Source: a candidate division KSB3 bacterium (GTDB lineage: Bacteria > Moduliflexota > Moduliflexia > Moduliflexales > Moduliflexaceae). Taken from it: a stretch of DNA of 64,000 bases. Positions 35,354 through 43,150 of the stretch are shown here, piece after piece (position 1 is the stretch's first letter; every line of letters starts with the position of its first letter). The position numbers were made by a program, and so were the translations under genes. The DNA lies in assembly GCA_002748425.1 (NCBI GenBank), contig PDSJ01000012.1, positions 62,001 through 126,000 of the forward strand, read 5' to 3'. The notes under the pieces are model-generated. The model was not told the origin of the DNA. It did no database searches and was given only the letters and a program-made list of their open reading frames with translations.

Positions 35354-35686
35354 ACTATGACCTTCCTCCCTTATGATGATTTTATGAAAAACATCGTCGA
35401 ATTCGCAGAATTACCACATAAAACCTAAGCTTATTGCCGGCATTTTCAGAAAAACTTTGCCTCCGGCGTCGTGAAAATACTTTTGCTTTCTCCCAACACC
35501 ACCTCCCTGACCTTTAGGTCAACAATGATTGATGCCACTTTGACACCCCCTGTAAACTCAGCTCTGATTGAAAAGAAAATGTCAAGAATTAATTTTGACG
35601 TTTCGCAGTAATCCGACGTATGTAATGCGCGGAACAGCTGAGAATGCAATGTGTTCCGCGGTCTTTTTGTGACAGAGACAACAGCA
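35354..35686. other. Intergenic region upstream of the peptide transporter
   Basis: A 333-base gap without a convincing gene. It contains the palindrome TGACCTTTAGGTCA (35508-35521, six-base arms), a possible operator. It also contains a leftward TTGACA (35580-35585) without a matching -10, and an inverted repeat GTCAA..TTGAC at 35581-35599. CGCGGAACA (35628-35636) pairs with TGTTCCGCG (35652-35660) and a T-run follows on the plus strand. Confidence 0.45.
35628..35668 (+). terminator. Stem-loop with T-run, possible terminator
   Basis: A perfect nine-base stem, 15-base loop, then GTCTTTTT on the plus strand. It lies just beyond the DUF1015 stop, which is read on the opposite strand, so the T-run is on the wrong side for that gene. 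It may instead block rightward transcripts. Confidence 0.35.
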
Positions 35687-36931
35687 TCACGACAATGTAT
35701 GCACGAATAAGCCGCTGCGAAGTTTTGGCTCGAACCAGGTGGATTTCGGAGGCATCACCTGGCCGGCGTCCGCCACTGCCATGACATCTTCAATGCTGGT
35801 CGGGTAAAGGACAAACGCCGCGCTCATACCAGTTCGCACACGCCGTTCCAGCTCCTGCGAACCCCGAATGCCGCCGACAAAATCGATGCGTGTATCGCTT
35901 TTGGGATCGTTGATTCCCAGAATCGGTGACAGCAGCTTCCGCTGTAAAATTTCCACGTCCAGGCGTGAAATCGGATCGCGGGCCTCATAAGACTCCGCTT
36001 TGGCCGTAAGACGATACCATTTTCCCTCAAGGAACATGCCGAAACGATGTACTTCCTCAGGATGATAAGGCCCGTGTTCACAGACCTGCACGTCGAAGGC
36101 GCTGTTCAAACGCTGTAAAAATGCCTGCGCCGACAGGCCGTGTAAATCACTGACCACCCGATTGTAACTCATAATATGAATTTGATCGTCCGGCACCAGC
36201 ACTGAGAGAAAATAATTGAAGGGTTCGTTTCCGTGATATCCGGGATGTTGCTCCCGCCGCATTTGCCCTACTTTTGCTGCAGAGGCAATGCGGTGGTGTC
36301 CGTCGGCAACATAGAGCGCATCGATACGGGCAAATGCGGCAGTCAGGGTCTTGATGAGCGATCCATCATCAATCCGCCAAACCGTATGCCGAATTCCGTC
36401 ATCCGACTGGAAGTCGTAAATCGGTGTATGCGTTTCTATCCAGTTGTTCACAAGCTGATCGATCTGTTCCTGCGAACGATAGGTCAGAAAGATGAGGCCG
36501 GTATTCGCATTGCAGACATCCGTATGTTTGATACGATCCTGCTCTTTATCGGGACGGGTATGTTCGTGAATTTTAATCCGCCCTTTGAGATAGTCGTCGA
36601 TGGCGTTGCAAACGACCAGTCCACGCTGCTTACGGTCGTTCATGATCTCTTGGTAGATATAGAAAACATCAGTCTCTTCCTGCCGTAATTTTTCGTCTCT
36701 GATAAGCGCGTACAGATTGGCGCGAGCCTGTTCGTAAACCTGCGGCGCATGGCTGTCGATGCCAGGAGGGAAATCGATTTCGGCCTTGATAACGTGCAGG
36801 AAAGAATTTGGCTTATCTTGTGCTGCCTCACGAGCTTCGTCACTGTTTATGACGTCGTAAGGCAGAGAGGCGATTTGAGCGGCCAGTTCCGGAATCGGCC
36901 TGTAAGCTTTCAGTGGCTTGATCGTAAGCAT
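35687..36931 (-). CDS. DUF1015 family protein
   Basis: A 414-residue protein of the DUF1015 family, named from its conserved start (IKPLKAYRPIPELAAQIASLPYDV), EARE..PNSFLHVIKAEID, IHEHTRPDKEQDRIKH, the YVADGHHRIASAA motif and the C-terminal FVLYPTSIEDVMAVADAGQVMPPKSTWFEPKLRSGLF. The DGHHR motif resembles a nucleotide- or metal-binding loop; the biochemical function is not established. Family members often lie next to serine biosynthesis genes, and here the class V aminotransferase is just upstream, so a serine-linked role is plausible. No ribosome site precedes the ATG at 36931. An inverted repeat sits in the leader (36956-36988), and a TTG at 37003 is also in frame. Confidence 0.82.
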   Translation of the reverse strand: MLTIKPLKAYRPIPELAAQIASLPYDVINSDEAREAAQDKPNSFLHVIKAEIDFPPGIDSHAPQVYEQARANLYALIRDEKLRQEETDVFYIYQEIMNDRKQRGLVVCNAIDDYLKGRIKIHEHTRPDKEQDRIKHTDVCNANTGLIFLTYRSQEQIDQLVNNWIETHTPIYDFQSDDGIRHTVWRIDDGSLIKTLTAAFARIDALYVADGHHRIASAAKVGQMRREQHPGYHGNEPFNYFLSVLVPDDQIHIMSYNRVVSDLHGLSAQAFLQRLNSAFDVQVCEHGPYHPEEVHRFGMFLEGKWYRLTAKAESYEARDPISRLDVEILQRKLLSPILGINDPKSDTRIDFVGGIRGSQELERRVRTGMSAAFVLYPTSIEDVMAVADAGQVMPPKSTWFEPKLRSGLFVHTLS

Positions 36932-36955
36932 AAGGAGGAAGAATTTCTGGAATAT

Positions 36956-36988
36956 GAAAAGAGAAAACACTTTCTGAAATCTCTTTTC
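36956..36988 (-). other. Inverted repeat between aminotransferase and DUF1015 genes
   Basis: GAAAAGAGA (36956-36964) and TCTCTTTTC (36980-36988) are perfect nine-base arms with a 15-base loop. It lies 25 bases ahead of the DUF1015 ATG, which itself has no ribosome site, so it may affect translation of the second gene. Confidence 0.4.
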
Positions 36989-37009
36989 AGAGTTTGTATA
37001 CAAGACGAC

Positions 37010-38083
37010 TTATACGCCTAAAATGTCGTCGATGGTATTGAGCAGGTCATTGATATCTTCCTGGGTGTAATCGGCCATGTGCGCAATGCGGAACGTGCGC
37101 TCTTTCAAAGGGCCGTAGCCATTTGAGAGCATAAAGCCGCAGTCGCCGAGCTGTGTGTTCAGTTCCGCCACGCTGATGCCTCTCACGTTGTCGATTGCCG
37201 TGACAGTCGCGGAGAGGTATCGTTCATCTGCAAAAAGTCGAAAGTGCGTTCGGGCCCATTGACGAACCTGTTCAGCCATAGCCAGATGCCGGGCGAAACG
37301 ATTCTCCATCCCTTCTTCATTGAGGATACGATTCAGTTGATAATGCAGTGCAAACATGTGAGGCAGCGACGGCGTCGAGGGGTATTGATAATTTTTTTTC
37401 GTGACATTATCATACAATTTCGATAAGTCGAGATAGCTGCCTCTGTATTTAACCTGACGAGCCGCTCTGACGGCCTTTTCCGACATTGAACAGATTGACA
37501 GTCCCGGAGGCAGGCCGATCGCTTTCTGGGTCGATGTAATACAGACATCTACTCCCAGGGCGTCGACATCGATTTTCGTACCTCCCATTGAGCTGACGGC
37601 ATCCATGCACCAGACAAGACCCGGATAGGTCTTCATCACCTCGGCGATCTCCTCAACCGGGCAGGTCACACCGGTTGAGGTTTCGTTGTGGGTGATGGTC
37701 ATGAGGTCGTAGTGTCCGTCGGCAAGAGTGTTATCCACTATTTCAGCTGTGATGGCCTGTCCCCAGGGCACTGAAATTTTATCGGCAGGCACGTTATTAC
37801 TTTGTGCCATGGAATACCAGCGGTCTCCAAAAGCGCCCATTGAAAACACGACAGCTTTTTTTCTCGTGCATGATCGGATAGCGCCTTCCATTAAGCCGCT
37901 TCCCGATGATGTGGAAAGCAGGATTTGGTTTTCCGTATGGAACAGCTGTTTCGCCATGTCGCTGATTTCCCGCTGTAATGTTGACGCAGCTTCAGTGCGA
38001 TGGCCGATCATCGGACTTGCCAGCGCCTGGAGTACATCTTCCCGAACGTCAACCGGACCTGGAATGAAAAGTTTTTTGTGCAT
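37010..38083 (-). CDS. Class V aminotransferase (serine/alanine-glyoxylate type)
   Basis: A 357-residue PLP enzyme. It starts FIPGPVDVREDVLQALASPM followed by GHR, the family's substrate loop. It then has STSSGSGLMEGAIRS, THNETSTGVTCPVEEIAEV, DAVSSMGGTKIDVDALGVDV and the PLP lysine (about residue 188) in STQKAIGLPPGLS. It is closest in outline to serine-pyruvate/alanine-glyoxylate aminotransferases; a phosphoserine-type activity is an alternative. The AGGA ribosome site lies four bases before the ATG. A candidate promoter lies upstream (38161-38188). DUF1015 is the next gene. Confidence 0.85.
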   Translation of the reverse strand: MHKKLFIPGPVDVREDVLQALASPMIGHRTEAASTLQREISDMAKQLFHTENQILLSTSSGSGLMEGAIRSCTRKKAVVFSMGAFGDRWYSMAQSNNVPADKISVPWGQAITAEIVDNTLADGHYDLMTITHNETSTGVTCPVEEIAEVMKTYPGLVWCMDAVSSMGGTKIDVDALGVDVCITSTQKAIGLPPGLSICSMSEKAVRAARQVKYRGSYLDLSKLYDNVTKKNYQYPSTPSLPHMFALHYQLNRILNEEGMENRFARHLAMAEQVRQWARTHFRLFADERYLSATVTAIDNVRGISVAELNTQLGDCGFMLSNGYGPLKERTFRIAHMADYTQEDINDLLNTIDDILGV

Positions 38084-38160
38084 GTCCTGTGTCTTCTTTA
38101 TGCTGTAAATGATAACGGTGCTTCGCTCAAAACAAGGATGCTCTGTCTTTTAACAAACCT

Positions 38161-38188
38161 TCTGTACTTAATGGCACAAAAATGTCAA
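38161..38188 (-). promoter_or_regulatory. Candidate promoter for the aminotransferase/DUF1015 pair
   Basis: Reading leftward: TTGACA (38183-38188), 16-base spacer, TACAGA (38161-38166). The -35 is perfect, the -10 moderate. The predicted start is about 75 bases before the aminotransferase ATG. Confidence 0.35.
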
Positions 38189-38328
38189 CAAGAAACGCAC
38201 AAAGTTCTTTTTTGTCGCTTCTTTTCTGGATCCTGTGTCTCCATGGCACAGGACGAAACTCTCTGAGCTCGCAGTACACTGAACACGAGGGGCCTTGTTC
38301 CCGGCAGTCATGTTCGTTGTTTTGGGCC

Positions 38329-38694
38329 TTACTCTGTCGTGTCTTCGGAATCTGTGCAGAGCAGAACATTGAGCATGTCCTGAAAATCGTTTTGGGAAAT
38401 TCCCAGTCGCCTGGTAACGGCTTCCAGGAGCTGACGCTCCTGAGGAGCCACTTTCCCGTCTGCCACAATCGCCTGTATCAGATAGTTCAGCAGCTGTTTC
38501 CGCTCGTCCTCGTCTTGTGGAAGGTAGACATAGGCATCACCTTGCTCGAACTTTCCAAAGACATCTTCCAGCACAGCATCCGACAAATTAAGACGCCGGC
38601 ACAGGCCTTTTAAAAATTCGCTTTCTTGAGGCGGCAGTTGTCCATCAGCCACCAGCATACTGACCACTGAATGTAATAGATCGATGTTTTCCAT
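38329..38694 (-). CDS. TerB-like helical protein
   Basis: A 121-residue acidic, all-helical protein with two copies of the TerB pattern: VVSMLVADGQLPPQESEFL and YLIQAIVADGKVAPQERQLL. Each has the AD(G)..xxxE metal-site outline of the tellurite-resistance TerB/DjlA N-terminal fold. Such domains occur in stress and membrane-surveillance proteins; no function can be assigned here. The ATG at 38694 follows CAGGGAG; the frame extends upstream to 38799 across the end of the peptidase gene. It is 79 bases downstream of the M20 peptidase on the same strand. Confidence 0.75.
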   Translation of the reverse strand: MENIDLLHSVVSMLVADGQLPPQESEFLKGLCRRLNLSDAVLEDVFGKFEQGDAYVYLPQDEDERKQLLNYLIQAIVADGKVAPQERQLLEAVTRRLGISQNDFQDMLNVLLCTDSEDTTE

Positions 38695-38773
38695 CGTGTG
38701 TTTTCTCCCTGTCTGATCGATACAAGATTTCCCTGAGCCAGTTCCGGGCGCAGGGAAGCTGCCGACAATTGAG

Positions 38774-39940
38774 TTATGTCCGTTGAAATTCTTCAGCAAC
38801 TTTGCTTTGCAGCTCCTTCGAGCTCAAGTAGTCGTATGCGGTGAGTGCGAGCAGTTTTGCGGCGTTCAACATTGCGTTCTGGCCGCGCGGGGTCATGGTC
38901 GCATCCGCCAGTGCTTTTGAATGCCCAGGAACGTTGTTATCCACGATTGCCAGATAGGGATGAATCGCTGGAATCCGCCGACTCAGATTACCTAGATCAG
39001 TTGACCCCATCTTGCCTGACTCCTCTTGTTCTGCCTCCAGGCCAAATGTCTCCATGTACGTTTGAAATATTTTTTCCAGCTCACGGCTGCGCTTCCTCGG
39101 CTCATAGCGTAATGGATATTCAGTGATTCTGAGCTCAGTCCCGGTCGCCAGCGCTGCTGCTTCGGCACAGTGACACACCTTCCTGTACACGTCTTCAAGA
39201 TAATCAAGATTCAATGCGCGTACATAAAATTGGGCGGAAGTATAATCCGGAATGACGTTAGGCACGTCGCCGCCCTTCAGAATGACGCCATGCACCCGGG
39301 CGTCATCTTTCAGCTGTTGACGCAGCAGGCCAATATTGCAAAATAGGGCAATGAGGGCATCAAGCGCATTCAGGCCCTCTTCAGGCTCTGCGGCAGCATG
39401 AGCGGTCTTCCCGAAGAATTCAACGTCGAATTTGATGCGTCCCAGGGACTCGCTGCCGACTAAATTCCTGGAACCGGGATGGAACATCATGGCAGCATCA
39501 ATTTTATCGAAGACACCGGCGTTAATCAGTATGACTTTTCCGCCGCCGCCTTCTTCTGCAGGCGTACCGATGATCGTCATGCTCCCATCGATCGCATCAA
39601 GATGGCGACTGAGTGCCACGCCGGCACCGATACTTGCGGCGGCAATGAGATTGTGTCCGCAGCCGTGACCGATGTTTGGCAGAGCATCATACTCTGCCAA
39701 AAATGCAAGCGCAGGTCGTGTTTCTTTTCCAGGACGTTTAGCATAAAATGCTGTTTCCAGATCTCCGACTCCGTATTCGACCTCAAAACCTTGACCTTCG
39801 AGGTACGTTCCGAGGGTGGCACTTGTCTGGTATTCTTCAAAAGCGACTTCTGGGTTGTCGTATAATGTTTTGCTGAGTGTGTATAAGTCTTCTGCAAGTT
39901 CGTCAAGCTCTCGCAGAATGTCTTGTTTCACCTTTTCCAT
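38774..39940 (-). CDS. M20 family amidohydrolase/peptidase (M20D-like)
   Basis: A 388-residue zinc hydrolase of the aminoacylase/p-aminobenzoyl-glutamate hydrolase group. Metal-site motifs: LAEYDALPNIGHGCGHNLIAAAS, GTPAEEGGGGKVILINAG, MMFHPGS and, in the dimerisation domain, KTAHAAAEPEEGLNALDA. The late STDLGNLSRRIPAIHPYLAI completes the active site. It would cleave an N-acyl amino acid or dipeptide. It is probably part of the same peptide-scavenging capacity as the M32 enzyme. The TerB-like gene follows on the same strand. Confidence 0.9.
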   Translation of the reverse strand: MEKVKQDILRELDELAEDLYTLSKTLYDNPEVAFEEYQTSATLGTYLEGQGFEVEYGVGDLETAFYAKRPGKETRPALAFLAEYDALPNIGHGCGHNLIAAASIGAGVALSRHLDAIDGSMTIIGTPAEEGGGGKVILINAGVFDKIDAAMMFHPGSRNLVGSESLGRIKFDVEFFGKTAHAAAEPEEGLNALDALIALFCNIGLLRQQLKDDARVHGVILKGGDVPNVIPDYTSAQFYVRALNLDYLEDVYRKVCHCAEAAALATGTELRITEYPLRYEPRKRSRELEKIFQTYMETFGLEAEQEESGKMGSTDLGNLSRRIPAIHPYLAIVDNNVPGHSKALADATMTPRGQNAMLNAAKLLALTAYDYLSSKELQSKVAEEFQRT

Positions 39941-40129
39941 GGTTTGTATTGCTCCATAAAGGGGTAAAGGAGACAGAGAACAACGTCGATACAGGAGATT
40001 CTTTGCGCTCTTTCATGTCGTGTTACCCTCGTGTGAAACATCTACGTTGCAGGGGTTTGCAGGCTCTGCTCCATTATGCTGTCTTGTTACGCTCGCTGAA
40101 ATATTCGATAGAGCAATCCGCCTTGAAGT

Positions 40130-40324
40130 TCAATGGCGCCTCATAAGCGCACATTTCATGGCAGCAATAGCAGCGGCGTCCATAATCGACAGGCGCGGCG
40201 CAACGTAATTCGACAAGTCAAAGCACATACTCGCAAAATGTTTCCGTTCGGATAACTTTGCATGATAGCCGGGTTTTGTCAAGCCCGGGATGATCTCAAA
40301 GCTGTTTTTGACGGCGCCTGTCAT
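40130..40324 (-). pseudogene. Remnant of a DUF362 iron-sulfur protein gene
   Basis: A 64-codon frame encodes MTGAVKNSFEIIPGLTKPGY, then a HAKLSERKHFASM segment and NYVAPRLSIMDAA. This follows the central block of DUF362 proteins (TGAxKN..G.IPG..K..YH.....FA.ML.DL...V.PRL.IMDA). The match stops abruptly after IMDA, where the family continues with an EGNGP-type motif, and nothing recognisable precedes it. Full-length members run to about 300-400 residues. It therefore looks like a fragment left by deletion. It occupies the 484-base gap between the M20 and aat genes, which holds no other coding signal. Confidence 0.6.
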
Positions 40325-40424
40325 GAAAAAACTATTGCAAAAAATCGCCTCTTTTCTGTAGATAGTTGATCAGTGTTCCAGAAGATGTTTGTCCCTGGCT
40401 GTTAAAAAAAAAGGCTTCAGCAAA

Positions 40425-41126
40425 ATGCCTGTCTATCATCTGACAGAAGAGTATATTTTTCCAGCGCCTCATTTGTCTGAAGAGAACGGCTTGCTGGCGA
40501 TCGGCGGCGATTTGTCGCTGGAGCGGCTGCTGGCAGCATATTCTTCCGGAATTTTCCCTTGGTATGAGCACGGGACTCCGGTTTTATGGTGGTCGCCGGA
40601 CCCGCGACTCGTGCTCTATCCCGATGAATTTTATGTGTCAAGGAGTTTGCGGAAGATCATACGGCAGCAGGCCTTTCGAGTCACACTCGACCGGGCCTTT
40701 GAGCAGGTGATCCGTGCCTGCGCCGACATTCAGCGTCCCGGGCAGAGGGGAACCTGGCTTGTGGACGAGATGATTCGCGCCTATACAGTACTTCACGATG
40801 CCGGCTTTGCTCATTCTGTCGAAGCGTGGCATGGGGGGCGGCTGGCCGGCGGACTCTATGGTGTGTCGCTGGGACGCTGTTTTTTCGGAGAATCGATGTT
40901 TGCCCACGCAAGCAATGCGTCAAAAGTCGCTCTGTACTATCTCACACAATATCTCAAAAAGCGGCACGTTGAGTTTATAGACTGCCAGGTGAGGACAGCG
41001 CATCTTGTCAGTCTGGGAGCGCGGGAGGTGACGCGAAGCCGATTTTTAACGGAACTCAAGCGCGCGTTGCACTCTCCTTCGCTTCGCGGAAAGTGGACGC
41101 TCGAACACGCAGAAGACTTCACGTGA
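40425..41126 (+). CDS. aat: Leucyl/phenylalanyl-tRNA-protein transferase
   Basis: A 233-residue enzyme of the N-end rule pathway that adds Leu or Phe from aminoacyl-tRNA to proteins starting with Arg or Lys, marking them for ClpS/ClpAP. The family blocks are clear: FPAPHLSEENGLLAIGGDLS, YSSGIFPWYEHGTPVLWWSP, GQRGTWLVDEMIRAY, GFAHSVEAWHGGRLAGGLYG, GRCFFGESMFAHASNASKVAL and the end of domain two, IDCQVRTAHLVSLGAREV. The ATG at 40425 gives the usual N-terminus; AAGG lies about ten bases upstream. The last eight bases overlap the opposing Nudix gene. No clpS or clpA is in the window. Confidence 0.94.
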   Translation: MPVYHLTEEYIFPAPHLSEENGLLAIGGDLSLERLLAAYSSGIFPWYEHGTPVLWWSPDPRLVLYPDEFYVSRSLRKIIRQQAFRVTLDRAFEQVIRACADIQRPGQRGTWLVDEMIRAYTVLHDAGFAHSVEAWHGGRLAGGLYGVSLGRCFFGESMFAHASNASKVALYYLTQYLKKRHVEFIDCQVRTAHLVSLGAREVTRSRFLTELKRALHSPSLRGKWTLEHAEDFT

Positions 41127-41565
41127 TAGCCGAATCCCCGCCAACATTTTCATGCAGATCAAGTGGCAGGCAGTGATACGCCTTCTGCAATAAATTTTTT
41201 TGACTGCTGAAGGTCAATTGCTTGAGGGCATCGGAAAAGGAAAGCCACTTGTGTCCCGCAATTTCGGGCAAGATATACTGCACCTCATCCGATAAGGCCC
41301 GAGCCAGAAAAAAGACCACTGTTTTGACGACATTGCTTTTAACATAATACTGAATTTCCTTGCGGAAATCTTCCAGTATCTCGATTGTCAGCCCGGTTTC
41401 TTCATAGATTTCACGATGAGTCGTTTGTTTTTCAGTCTCTCCGCATTCGACGTGTCCCTTGGGGAAACCCCAATGGCGGCCCTTACGCTGTTCAACAATT
41501 AAAAATTCATAGCCCTGTGCTTTCTGCCGGAAAATAATCGCCCCGCACGATTTTTCATGTTTCAT
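41119..41565 (-). CDS. Nudix hydrolase (Ap4A hydrolase-like)
   Basis: A 148-residue hydrolase. The Nudix box is intact (GHVECGETEKQTTHREIYEE, then TGL), with the catalytic REIYEE glutamates. The N-terminal KSCGAIIFRQ and GRHWGFPKGHVE resemble bis(5'-nucleosyl)-tetraphosphatases, which clear Ap4A and related nucleotides. The C-terminal KWLSFSDALKQLTFSSQKNLL region fits the same subgroup. It overlaps the aat 3' end by eight bases on the other strand. Substrate assignment is by family resemblance only. Confidence 0.88.
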   Translation of the reverse strand: MKHEKSCGAIIFRQKAQGYEFLIVEQRKGRHWGFPKGHVECGETEKQTTHREIYEETGLTIEILEDFRKEIQYYVKSNVVKTVVFFLARALSDEVQYILPEIAGHKWLSFSDALKQLTFSSQKNLLQKAYHCLPLDLHENVGGDSAIT

Positions 41566-41859
41566 GACTTTGCTTCACGTTTTGTGATTTGACATTATAG
41601 CAACGAATATATAAGCTTTTGACTATCAGGGCAGAAAAAAATTGTCAATGAAAAAGGCGGAAGTTTTAGGAAGTCGTGCTGTGAGTATGAAAAAATCATC
41701 TGGATGTGATTCGGCTCAGGAGAGCGTCGCGCAGTTCCCAGGACGGGATGCCGGAATATCGGGGGGCACTGCTGTGGCGACGCAGAGCGTCGCCACAGGA
41801 CTGGTCAAGCGTTCCCTCACTTCGTGTGAGAAAAGGAGCAGGACGCTTTTAACAAGAAC
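41566..41859 (-). other. Intergenic element with a perfect 12-bp hairpin
   Basis: The 294 bases between the aldolase stop and the Nudix start hold no convincing gene. CTGTGGCGACGC (41772-41783), loop AGA, GCGTCGCCACAG (41787-41798) form a perfect stem. Next to it CTCAC/GTGAG (about 41817-41831) is enclosed by AAGCGT and ACGCTT arms. The order of nested stems suggests a stable RNA or a mobile palindromic unit; there is no U-run for simple termination of the aldolase transcript. Confidence 0.5.
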
Positions 41860-42789
41860 TCACGCTTTGCCGGCAGAACCGAGCACCTCGATTAATTTGT
41901 GGCGTACAAGTTCTTTCACTGCGCTGCGGCCTGGCCCAAGATATTTTCTTGGATCGAATTCTGCCGGGCTTTTGGTGAAGACTTCGCGGATGGTGGCGGT
42001 CATGACAAGGCGTAAATCCGTATCGATATTGATCTTACAGACAGCAGATTTTGCAGCTTCCCTCAGCATAGGCTCCGGCACACCCTGAGCGCCAGGCAGT
42101 GCTCCGCCGTATTCGTTGCATTTGGCAACATACTCCTGGGGAACTGAGGAGGACCCGTGCAGCACGATCGGAAAGCCCGGAATCATTTTTTCAATACGAT
42201 GCAGACGATCGAAGTCGAGTTTTGGCTCGCCTTTGAACTTAAATGCGCCGTGGCTGGTTCCAATCGCAATTGCCAGGGAATCGACGCTGGTCTTTTCGAC
42301 AAACTCAGCAACTTCTTCTGGATTGGTGAACACAGCGTCTTGCTCAGAGACGTTCACAGCATCTTCGATGCCCGCCAGTTTGCCGAGTTCAGCTTCAACA
42401 ACCACTCCTTTGTCATGGGCATATTCCACCACCTGTTTTGTGATGTCGATATTTTTTTCAAACGCGTACTTTGAGGCGTCGATCATGACCGAGCTGAAAC
42501 CGTCATCAACGCAGGATTTACACATCTCAAAGCTGTCACCATGATCAAGATGCAGCACGATCGGAATATCAGTTGTGGCAATGGCCGCTTCAACCAATTT
42601 CTTGAGATAGACCGGATTGGCGTATTTTCTGGCGCCTGCCGATACCTGCAGGATCAGCGGCGATTTTTCTTCATTACCGGCCTCGACGATTGCCTGAAGC
42701 AGTTCCATATTGTTGACATTGAATCCACCAATGGCGTAGCCGCCGTCATAGGCTTTTTTAAACATTTCTTTACTGGTGACTAAAGGCAT
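41860..42789 (-). CDS. fba: Class II fructose-bisphosphate aldolase
   Basis: A 309-residue zinc aldolase splitting fructose 1,6-bisphosphate into the two triose phosphates. Motifs: YAIGGFNVNNMELLQAIVEA, the zinc histidine in VLHLDHGDSFEMC, DASKYAFEKNIDITK, TSHGAFKFKGEPKLDFDRL and VLHGSSSVP, followed by KINIDTDLRLVMTATIREVF. The ATG at 42789 follows TGGGAGGACC; the frame opens at 42840. The leader has a seven-base UUCG hairpin. With the PPi-type PFK this window supplies two consecutive steps of glycolysis, in separate loci. Confidence 0.94.
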   Translation of the reverse strand: MPLVTSKEMFKKAYDGGYAIGGFNVNNMELLQAIVEAGNEEKSPLILQVSAGARKYANPVYLKKLVEAAIATTDIPIVLHLDHGDSFEMCKSCVDDGFSSVMIDASKYAFEKNIDITKQVVEYAHDKGVVVEAELGKLAGIEDAVNVSEQDAVFTNPEEVAEFVEKTSVDSLAIAIGTSHGAFKFKGEPKLDFDRLHRIEKMIPGFPIVLHGSSSVPQEYVAKCNEYGGALPGAQGVPEPMLREAAKSAVCKINIDTDLRLVMTATIREVFTKSPAEFDPRKYLGPGRSAVKELVRHKLIEVLGSAGKA

Positions 42790-43150
42790 GTATTGGTCCT
42801 CCCAAAAGTTAAATTCTCCACAGTAATTCTTTTTGAACATTTATTAAGGATGGTGTTGAAGCTGCTGCGAACAGCAGCGTAAAAAAAGGATGCTGTCAAG
42901 AAAAATTTATCACACCCGTCCCCTAAAAATCCTGTCTTTGCGGGCAAGCGCTTTGCTTGTGACCTTTCGGGCGGGAGAAAAATGGGGCGGCGCTTCTGTC
43001 TGAAAAACTTAAGGCATGCCAATGAATGGCGCCGATGGACATGCACAGCAGAATCATCACGGCATTATCAGCGGCCCTTATATGGGTGTTAGTACGTATA
43101 TCACATATCATATATGAAATATGATGTTGTCTGTTAAGAAAAAGCAAGAA
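42790..43150 (-). other. Leader region of fba with UUCG hairpin
   Basis: 361 bases without a gene. On the minus strand GCTGCTG, loop TTCG, CAGCAGC (42861-42878) forms a perfect stem 70 bases before the fba ATG. A TTGACA (42894-42899) lacks a -10 element at the usual distance. The far end (43080-43130) is an AT-rich palindromic patch around CATATCATATATG. Confidence 0.45.

Noticed and set aside
35446..35649. Minus-strand 67-codon frame upstream of the peptide operon
   Set aside because: Overlaps inverted repeats, no ribosome site and no recognisable protein pattern.
42894..42899. TTGACA upstream of fba
   Set aside because: No -10 element at a workable distance.
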